10,217 nucleotides of DNA, taken from JBPCRW01 sp050996405 (GTDB taxonomy: Bacteria > Acidobacteriota > Blastocatellia > Pyrinomonadales > Pyrinomonadaceae). Under the pieces are notes generated by a model. It had not been told where the DNA came from. It ran no database searches and saw only the letters and a list, made by a program, of their open reading frames with translations. Position numbers and translations under genes: made by a program. Each line of letters begins with the position of its first letter. Position 1 is the first letter of the stretch. The DNA lies in the NCBI GenBank assembly GCA_050996405.1, contig JBPCRW010000205.1, forward strand, positions 1-10,217. Direction: 5' to 3'. This document shows, in pieces, positions 6,540 to 10,217 of the stretch.

Positions 6540-7184
6540 ATGAGAAAAATTATTTTATTAACCTTTGCTTTAGTCGCCGCTTTTGGAATGAGCGGGTGCA
6601 GTTACAACACTCTGACGCAAAAGCAGCAAGGCGTAAAGGGCAAATGGGCAAACGTCGAAAGCAATTTGCAGCGGCGCGCCGATTTGATTCCGAATTTAAT
6701 TAAAGCCGCGCAGATGTCTGCGGTTCAGGAACAAGAAGTTTTCGGGCAGATTGCCGATGCGCGTTCACATCTGTTGAACGCCGTGCAAGCCGCGCCGCAG
6801 GGCGCGGACGGCGATAAAACGCCCGAACAAAAACAAGCTGTCATCGATGCCAACAACAGTTTCGGCGGAACAATCGGCAGGCTTTTGAGTTTGCAGGAAA
6901 ATTATCCGCAGCTTCGCTCAAACGAGGCGTTTATGAAAGTGCAGGACGAACTAGCGGGAACGGAAAATCGCATTAACACGGCGCGGCTCGACTACAATGA
7001 TTCCGTCACCGATTACAACACGACACGCAATTCATTTCCGGCAGTTTTAACCGCAGGTTTGCTGGGATTTAAAGAAGAACCGTTTTTCAAAGCTCAAGAA
7101 GGCGCGGATAAAGCACCGGACATCGGCGACCCGAATTCTTTGCGGAGAAACAACGCGCCGACCGCGCCCGCCGCAAATAAATAA
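6540..7184 (+). CDS. lemA: LemA family lipoprotein
   Basis: A 214-residue LemA protein: an N-terminal membrane segment, then a long helical bundle exposed outside the cytoplasm. The hydrophobic leader (3-16) ends in a lipobox-like MSGC with Cys20, so it may be a lipoprotein rather than a simple anchored helix. Conserved LemA features are YNTLTQKQQGVKGKWANVES, the RRADLIPNLI block (45-54), ENYPQLRSNEAF (120-131), ARLDYNDSVTDYNTTRNSFP (148-167) and the GF..EPFF end (176-183). A disordered Ala/Pro/Asn tail follows. The molecular role of LemA is unknown; the family is commonly encoded next to TPM proteins, as here. It is convergent with the next gene, with one base between stop codons, and is followed by a terminator-like hairpin inside that gene. 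Confidence 0.94.
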   Translation: MRKIILLTFALVAAFGMSGCSYNTLTQKQQGVKGKWANVESNLQRRADLIPNLIKAAQMSAVQEQEVFGQIADARSHLLNAVQAAPQGADGDKTPEQKQAVIDANNSFGGTIGRLLSLQENYPQLRSNEAFMKVQDELAGTENRINTARLDYNDSVTDYNTTRNSFPAVLTAGLLGFKEEPFFKAQEGADKAPDIGDPNSLRRNNAPTAPAANK

Positions 7185-7185
7185 A

Positions 7186-7521
7186 CTAAAATCCGCGCGA
7201 ACTGCACATCGCGCAATGGTCGCAAGGCTTGCCCGCCGGTTCATACGGGCAAGCCTTTTCATTTTGTAAATTGTTGATAATTTCGTCGGCGAGTTCCGCA
7301 AGATTCGTAAATTTTTCTTTGCTTGGATGGAACGATTGCGGAGTGTGAAATGCGGATTGCGAATTTAAATTTTGAACAGAAATTTGAGATTCGATTTTAT
7401 TTAATCTTTCGTTAATTTTTTCGAGACTTGAACGCAGAGAATTTTCATCGCTTCCCTTTTCGTTTTCCTGCAAAAGCAGCGCGATACATTCGGCTAATTT
7501 TTGAGTGTTTTCATTAGACAT
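7186..7521 (-). CDS. Small Cys-motif protein at the end of the microcompartment operon, function unknown
   Basis: A 111-residue protein that I do not recognise. The ATG at 7521 is preferred; an upstream ATG at 7581 would read through the REP-like repeat and encode unrelated sequence. An N-terminal amphipathic helix (about 5-21, TQKLAECIALLLQEN) is followed by a predicted coiled coil (28-48, LEKINERLNKIESQ), a Ser/Gln/His-rich linker, and a second amphipathic helix (70-87). The C-terminus has four cysteines in C91-x8-C100-x2-C103-x2-C106, a likely zinc or Fe-S site. It is co-directional with the shell genes and last in the series. Helix plus linker resembles microcompartment cargo signals, so it could be a shell-associated scaffold or metal protein; this is inference from context. 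No Shine-Dalgarno is visible. Confidence 0.72.
   Translation of the reverse strand: MSNENTQKLAECIALLLQENEKGSDENSLRSSLEKINERLNKIESQISVQNLNSQSAFHTPQSFHPSKEKFTNLAELADEIINNLQNEKACPYEPAGKPCDHCAMCSSRGF
7224..7259 (+). terminator. Intrinsic terminator for lemA embedded in the convergent gene
   Basis: A perfect 12-bp inverted repeat AAGGCTTGCCCG (7224-7235) / CGGGCAAGCCTT (7246-7257) with a 10-nt loop starts 40 nt after the lemA stop. The plus strand continues TTTTCATTTT, a T-tract on the correct side for lemA; the minus strand has none. The palindrome lies inside the coding sequence of the opposite-strand Cys-motif protein, where it encodes residues around KACPYEPAGKP. Confidence 0.75.
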
Positions 7522-7529
7522 AAATATAA

Positions 7530-7651
7530 GGGCAGGTCTTGTGCCTGCCCAATGCGGCGAATGTCGCACACATTCGTTCAATAATTAAAATGTTGGAATT
7601 CGACAACATTTTTCAGCCTTGCGGTTGATTGGGCAGGCACAAGACCTGCAC
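7530..7651. repeat. REP-doublet-like inverted repeat (possible non-autonomous mobile element)
   Basis: A perfect 22-bp inverted repeat: GCAGGTCTTGTGCCTGCCCA plus AT at 7532-7553, with its reverse complement at 7628-7649. Each arm is itself a hairpin: GGGCAGG-7 nt-CCTGCCC in the left arm (7530-7550), and the same with one mismatch in the right arm (7631-7651). The interior holds two more hairpins: CGAATGT/ACATTCG (7558-7576, 5-nt loop) and AAAATGTTG/CAACATTTT (7587-7612, 8-nt loop, flanked by A/T runs). The unit spans exactly the junction between the stop codon of the third BMC-P gene and the start region of the Cys-motif gene. Paired inverted hairpins are typical of REP doublets. No transposase is present and no clear target duplication is seen. 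It could also act as a processing or termination element. Confidence 0.75.
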
Positions 7652-7939
7652 CTACAAATTTTCTTTTTTCAATAAATCAACATAATCAACCACGCCGACG
7701 ATTGCCGAATCAATCGCCGCGCCCTGTTTTCCGGTCGAAGCGGTTGACGCGCTCCAGCCTTCCTGCACAATCAAAACGATGTCGCCTTCGCCCGCCGAAA
7801 CCGAATCGAGCGCGAGCAAAGTATCGCCGGTTTCTTTCAATTCAGCCGTCAATTTCCGGCACAGCATTATTCGCGCTCCTTCGTAACGCTGATTTTTCTG
7901 CGTCGCCACGACATTTCCAATAACTTTGGCTAACAACAT
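7652..7939 (-). CDS. Microcompartment vertex protein BMC-P (EutN/CcmL family), copy 3
   Basis: A 95-residue OB-fold protein expected to form pentamers that cap the icosahedral vertices of the shell. Family signatures: the MLLAKVIGNVVATQKN start, EGARIMLCRKL, LALDSVSAGEGDIVLIV (the GAGxGE-type loop, here S48-A-G-E-G-D) and AIDSAIVGVVDYVD near the end. It differs from the other two copies by a Ser/Thr/Gly-rich insertion (WSASTASTGKQG, 62-73) and a Lys/Glu tail. It is the last of three tandem BMC-P genes, about 70 nt after copy 2. A heptamer array starts 1 nt upstream of the ATG and occupies the ribosome-site position, so there is no Shine-Dalgarno. The stop codon abuts the REP-like repeat. Confidence 0.94.
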   Translation of the reverse strand: MLLAKVIGNVVATQKNQRYEGARIMLCRKLTAELKETGDTLLALDSVSAGEGDIVLIVQEGWSASTASTGKQGAAIDSAIVGVVDYVDLLKKENL

Positions 7940-7940
7940 T

Positions 7941-8015
7941 GGTAATTGGTAATTGGTAATTGGTAATTGGTAAATTTCTTAAAACTTATTACCAATTACT
8001 TATTACCAATCACTT
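7941..8015. repeat. Facing heptamer arrays, site C (BMC-P copy 2 / copy 3 junction)
   Basis: The left array is GGTAATT four times exactly plus GGTAAAT (7941-7975). The right array is ATTACCA, ATTACTT, ATTACCA, ATCACTT (7988-8015). The spacer is 12 nt, and the longest perfect inverted match is ATTACCAATTAC (7988-7999) against GTAATTGGTAAT in the left arm. The left end is 1 nt upstream of the copy 3 start codon (minus strand). The last right-hand unit contains the final Lys codon and TGA stop of copy 2. It fills essentially the whole gap and is the cleanest of the five sites. Confidence 0.92.
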
Positions 8016-8285
8016 TTTATAAACGTGCGAATTTGAATCTACAATTCCGACAATCGTGCAATCGGTTGGCGTGCTGTCGCGTTTGAAAGGAAAACTCGCT
8101 TCTTTGCCGCGACACCAAAATACTAATTCGCCGACTCCCGCGCCGATTGCGTCGAGCGCGATTAAAGGTTTCCCAATCGGCTTTAAATCGTCGCTCAAAT
8201 TCTGCACAATCAAAATTTTTCGCCCTTCGAGCGATTCGTTTTTAATTGTCGCAACGACCGTTCCGATAACGCGGGCAAGCTGCAT
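8010..8285 (-). CDS. Microcompartment vertex protein BMC-P (EutN/CcmL family), copy 2
   Basis: A 91-residue pentameric vertex protein. Signatures: MQLARVIGTVVATIKN, LEGRKILIVQNL, PLIALDAIGAGVGELVFW (loop G48-A-G-V-G-E) and DCTIVGIVDS. It differs from the other copies by a Cys and basic/aromatic stretch (WCRGKEASFPFKRD, 57-70) in the region before the last strands, and ends in basic residues (HVYKK). In other shells multiple BMC-P paralogues can occupy vertices in mixed or specialised fashion. The start follows a GTAAATG-type array on the plus strand, 4 nt away, with no Shine-Dalgarno. The TGA stop lies inside the site C array. Confidence 0.94.
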   Translation of the reverse strand: MQLARVIGTVVATIKNESLEGRKILIVQNLSDDLKPIGKPLIALDAIGAGVGELVFWCRGKEASFPFKRDSTPTDCTIVGIVDSNSHVYKK

Positions 8286-8289
8286 TTTT

Positions 8290-8346
8290 GTAAATGGTAA
8301 ATGGTAAATGGTAAATGAAAAATTTATTTCTTCGATTAACGATTTA
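8290..8346. repeat. Facing heptamer arrays, site D (BMC-P copy 1 / copy 2 junction)
   Basis: GTAAATG occurs four times without error (8290-8317), starting 4 nt from the copy 2 start codon. The facing arm is shorter: CGATTAA, CGATTTA (8333-8346), whose reverse complement TAAATCG, TTAATCG approximates the left unit. The right arm overlaps the TAA stop and last codons of copy 1. The left array is perfect while the right is degenerate, which suggests recent copy-number change in one arm. Confidence 0.85.
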
Positions 8347-8605
8347 CTTCAAAAGAATCAATTACGCCGATGATTGCCGAATCAACCGGACAATCCTTGT
8401 TGCCTTCCGCCAGCCGCGCCGACGAACCCGCGACAATCAAAACCCTTTCGTGAAAGCCCGCGCCGACCGTATCGACCGCCACCGTGTAGCCGCTCTGGTC
8501 GGTGCCGTCCAAATTCAGAGGCTTGACGATAAGCAGTTTTTTGCCTTGCAGCCGTTCGTCTTTTTGTGTGGAAACAACCGTTCCCAAAATTCTGGCAATA
8601 ATCAT
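8336..8605 (-). CDS. Microcompartment vertex protein BMC-P (EutN/CcmL family), copy 1
   Basis: An 89-residue pentameric vertex protein, first of three tandem copies. Signatures: MIIARILGTVVSTQKDERLQGKK at the N-terminus, YTVAVDTVGAGFHERVLIVAGSSAR (40-64) and CPVDSAIIGVIDSF (72-85). The loop plus GSSAR closely matches the classical CcmL/EutN form, making this the most canonical of the three. It is encoded 78 nt after the hexamer gene; the gap is filled by heptamer arrays. The sequence before the ATG is pyrimidine-rich (from the repeats) and lacks a Shine-Dalgarno. Confidence 0.95.
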   Translation of the reverse strand: MIIARILGTVVSTQKDERLQGKKLLIVKPLNLDGTDQSGYTVAVDTVGAGFHERVLIVAGSSARLAEGNKDCPVDSAIIGVIDSFEVNR

Positions 8606-8610
8606 CTTTA

Positions 8611-8687
8611 AGAAGCCAGAAGATAGAAGATAGAAGTCAGTAAAAGAGCAGGATTATGTCTTCTGACTTCTATCTTCCGTCTTCTAT
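8611..8687. repeat. Facing heptamer arrays, site E (BMC-H / BMC-P copy 1 junction)
   Basis: The left array is AGAAGCC, AGAAGAT, AGAAGAT, AGAAGTC (8611-8638). The right array is CTTCTGA, CTTCTAT, CTTCCGT, CTTCTAT (8660-8687), all in exact 7-bp register. The arms give a perfect 15-bp inverted repeat, GAAGATAGAAGTCAG (8626-8640) / CTGACTTCTATCTTC (8663-8677), with a 22-nt loop. The last right unit contains the TAG stop of the BMC-H gene. The arrays begin 5 nt from the BMC-P copy 1 start codon. Confidence 0.92.
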
Positions 8688-8962
8688 TTCGCAACAACCG
8701 GCAAATTGTCATCAACGCTCGAATGCGGGCGCGGAATAACATGAACCGAAACTAATTCGCCGACACGCCGCGCCGCCGCCGCGCCCGCGTCCGTCGCCGC
8801 CTTAACCGCCGCGACATCGCCGCGCACGATTGCCGTCACAAACCCCGCGCCGATTTTTTCATAGCCGACGAGTTGGACGTTTGCCGCTTTGACCATCGCG
8901 TCCGCCGCTTCAATCGTCGCTATCAAACCTTTGGTTTCAACCATTCCCAATGCTTCCTGCAT
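8684..8962 (-). CDS. Microcompartment hexameric shell protein BMC-H
   Basis: A 92-residue single BMC-domain protein forming the hexamers that tile the shell facets. Signatures: MQEALGMVETKGLIATIEAADAMVKAA at the N-terminus; Lys25 matches the conserved edge Lys at hexamer interfaces. The pore-loop segment is EKIGAGFVTAIVRGDV (35-50, pore at G38-A-G40). VHVIPRPH (73-80) holds the conserved Arg-Pro edge contact, followed by the C-terminal helix. Length and order are those of PduA/EutM-type proteins. It is 19 nt after the Uma2 gene, with a strong GAGGAG ribosome site, in contrast to the three BMC-P genes. That fits the need for far more hexamers than pentamers. Confidence 0.97.
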   Translation of the reverse strand: MQEALGMVETKGLIATIEAADAMVKAANVQLVGYEKIGAGFVTAIVRGDVAAVKAATDAGAAAARRVGELVSVHVIPRPHSSVDDNLPVVAK

Positions 8963-8970
8963 TTAGTTTT

Positions 8971-8976
8971 CTCCTC
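8971..8976 (-). promoter_or_regulatory. Strong ribosome binding site of BMC-H
   Basis: GAGGAG on the minus strand, 8 nt before the ATG at 8962. It fixes the BMC-H start and is the only strong Shine-Dalgarno I find in the microcompartment operon as far as it is visible. Confidence 0.85.
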
Positions 8977-8981
8977 AAAAT

Positions 8982-9557
8982 TTATTCGATTATACCTTGA
9001 TAAATCTCGTCAACATTTAATTCGCATTCGAGCGATTCGAGTTTTAAGGTTTCACCTGCAATATACTGACTTTGAAACCAAAATTTTTCGTTATATTTCG
9101 TATAAAGCGTAACAAGTCTTTTCGACTGAGAAATTAACAAATATTCTCGCAGACTTTCGATTGATTTATATGCTCTAAACTTTTCTTCACGATCATAAAC
9201 TTCCGTCGAAGGTGAAAGCACTTCGACAATTAACGTCGGATTAACTAATAGTCTTTGTTTGCCGATTTCTTCATAAATCGGTTTTCCGCATAAAACAGTA
9301 ATATCGCCATAGCGATAAGGCGGTAATGCCGGAACTTTCAATTTAACATCGGAAGAGTAAATCAAACAGCCTTGCGGAACTAGTTGATTTCCGAGCAAAC
9401 GTCCTATTTGACTTCCCAACAGCGAATGTTCGGGACTGCCGCCGCTCATTTCAAATACTTCGCCATCGAAATATTCGTAACGACCTTCGGCGTTGTAATC
9501 AAACTCCAGATATTCTTCCAGAGTCATCTGTCGGCTTGTAATCGGTATCGCAGACAT
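8982..9557 (-). CDS. Uma2 family (DUF820) putative PD-(D/E)XK endonuclease
   Basis: A 191-residue protein of the Uma2 family, a restriction-endonuclease-like fold that is greatly expanded in cyanobacteria and some other phyla; its biological role is unresolved. Visible signatures: MTLEEYLEFD and the YEYFDGEVFEMSGGS strand pair, the GDITVLCGKPIY segment with candidate acid D85, LLVNPTLIVEVLSPST (103-118, candidate E112) followed by EEKFRAYKSIESLREYLLIS (candidate K127). The ATG at 9557 is chosen; an upstream ATG at 9596 would overlap the aldolase gene. It starts 4 nt after the aldolase stop and ends 19 nt before the shell gene, so it is embedded in the microcompartment operon. It has no obvious cargo signal and is atypical for such loci, so it may be a passenger. 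Confidence 0.9.
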   Translation of the reverse strand: MSAIPITSRQMTLEEYLEFDYNAEGRYEYFDGEVFEMSGGSPEHSLLGSQIGRLLGNQLVPQGCLIYSSDVKLKVPALPPYRYGDITVLCGKPIYEEIGKQRLLVNPTLIVEVLSPSTEVYDREEKFRAYKSIESLREYLLISQSKRLVTLYTKYNEKFWFQSQYIAGETLKLESLECELNVDEIYQGIIE

Positions 9558-9561
9558 AATT

Positions 9562-10217
9562 TTAACGGGTGTTGGCGGCTTGCGCCAGCAGTTCAATTAA
9601 TTCTTCGCGGCTCAACGAAATTTTCGCACCGTTCGAGTTTGAACTACTTGTCGAATTCTCGTCAAGTTCGCAGGAAATTCCCGCGTCTTCCAGATAACCG
9701 CACGATTGACAGCGCGCCTTTTCGGGCAAGTATCCGGCTTTTTCACGAATGTTGACGAGTTTTTTTATCGCGTCTTTCGGCAGATTATTCGCGCCGCCGA
9801 GAGTTTTCGCCAAGATTGCGATTTTCGCCGTGTGTTCCAGAGTTTCCAATCTATCAAACGCCTGCCACAAATCTTTTCCGTAAGCAACCACGCCGTGATT
9901 TTCCAGCAAAAGCGCGTTGTGATGTTCGACATAAGGTTTTAACGAATCGGTTAATTCCGGTGTCGAAGGCGTTCCGTAAGCTGTTAGCGGAACGCAGCCC
10001 AGAGTTAAAATCACTTCGGATAAAATTGGCGCGTCAATCGCTAAACCGGCGGCGGCAAACGCCGTTCCGTGCGGCGTGTGCGCGTGACAAACCGCATTGA
10101 TGTCGGGACGCATATTGTAAATCAAAAGGTGCATTTTGATTTCCGAAGACATTTTTTTATCGTTCAGCGCGTTGCCTTCCAAATCAACCAACGCCATCAT
10201 ATCTTCGGTCATTCTGC
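9562..10217 (-). CDS. Class II aldolase (L-fuculose/rhamnulose-1-phosphate type), N-terminus cut off by window
   Basis: A zinc-dependent aldolase that would split a deoxy-ketose 1-phosphate into dihydroxyacetone phosphate and lactaldehyde; such enzymes are the entry step of fucose/rhamnose microcompartments described in planctomycetes and related bacteria. Numbering from the first in-window Met (10212): catalytic Glu24 in SSEIKMHLLIY, zinc ligands His43 and His45 in HAHTPHGTAFA, and third ligand His106 in ENHGVVAYG. The first Met is probably internal, because class II aldolases have an upstream SGN-type phosphate-binding region that is missing here and should lie beyond the edge. After the domain come C168-x2-C171 and C181, a Ser/Asn linker (186-196), and a terminal amphipathic helix LSREELIELLAQAA (200-213) that fits an encapsulation peptide. 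Sugar specificity is not determinable. Confidence 0.93.
   Translation of the reverse strand, partial: RMTEDMMALVDLEGNALNDKKMSSEIKMHLLIYNMRPDINAVCHAHTPHGTAFAAAGLAIDAPILSEVILTLGCVPLTAYGTPSTPELTDSLKPYVEHHNALLLENHGVVAYGKDLWQAFDRLETLEHTAKIAILAKTLGGANNLPKDAIKKLVNIREKAGYLPEKARCQSCGYLEDAGISCELDENSTSSSNSNGAKISLSREELIELLAQAANTR

Noticed and set aside
7522..7581. Upstream ATG of the Cys-motif protein
   Set aside because: The extra 20 residues are encoded by the left arm of the REP-like repeat and adjoining interior sequence, so they are probably not part of the protein.
7587..7612. Intrinsic terminator of the microcompartment operon
   Set aside because: The 9-bp AAAATGTTG/CAACATTTT stem is AT-rich with only two G-C pairs, and is flanked by A/T runs on both sides. 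It is kept only as part of the REP-like element.
7941..8687. CRISPR array or CRISPR-like repeats
   Set aside because: The units are 7 bp, directly tandem without spacers, differ between sites, and there are no cas genes.
7652..8962. Carboxysome locus suggested by CcmL-like proteins
   Set aside because: There is no RuBisCO, carbonic anhydrase or CsoS2/CcmM in view, and the adjoining class II aldolase points to a catabolic compartment.
8982..9557. Uma2 gene as evidence of a defence system
   Set aside because: No restriction, toxin-antitoxin or other defence partner is adjacent. The family is widespread with unresolved function.

Overview
The window looks like a bacterial chromosome of roughly balanced GC content. 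My best guess is Acidobacteriota (Blastocatellia-like); Verrucomicrobia or a relative is possible. The grounds are a canonical mraZ-rsmH-ftsL-ftsI cell-wall cluster, a Uma2-family protein, a sugar-type microcompartment locus with a class II aldolase, and few Shine-Dalgarno sequences. No rRNA or marker gene fixes the taxonomy.

Left part (1-3734, minus strand): the head of the division and cell-wall (dcw) cluster, read as mraZ, rsmH, an ftsL-like gene, and ftsI cut by the window edge just after its KTG box. A sigma70-like promoter (TTGACA, 18 nt, TAAGAT) is followed immediately by three contiguous 10-bp direct repeats that look like a MraZ operator. A 13-bp dyad then lies in the mraZ leader; it pairs fully only in the mraZ-sense RNA, using G-U wobbles.

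Middle (3874-7184, plus strand): a ZIP metal transporter, a secreted and membrane-anchored TPM-domain protein, a nucleotidyltransferase-fold protein of unknown role, and a LemA lipoprotein. TPM and LemA proteins are frequent genomic partners; here the nucleotidyltransferase sits between them. LemA meets the next operon head-on with one base between stop codons. A perfect 12-bp hairpin with a T-tract, placed to terminate lemA, lies inside the coding sequence of the convergent gene.

Right part (7186-10217, minus strand): a bacterial microcompartment operon read from the right edge. It holds a class II (fuculose/rhamnulose-phosphate type) aldolase with a Cys-containing C-terminal extension and a candidate encapsulation helix, a Uma2-family protein, one hexameric shell protein (BMC-H), three divergent pentameric vertex proteins (BMC-P, EutN/CcmL family), and a small unrecognised protein with a C-x8-C-x2-C-x2-C tail. 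The aldolase would cleave a deoxy-sugar phosphate to lactaldehyde plus DHAP inside the shell. The aldehyde-processing enzymes expected in such a compartment are not in this window and may lie to the right.

The most unusual feature is not a gene. Five intergenic junctions between 5607 and 8690 are filled by two facing arrays of 7-bp units, forming inverted repeats. The heptamer differs at every site (AAAATGG, ATGGTTA, GGTAATT, GTAAATG, AGAAGAT), but the architecture is the same, and several arrays run into the stop codons of neighbouring genes. A sixth junction carries instead a 122-bp REP-doublet-like inverted repeat.
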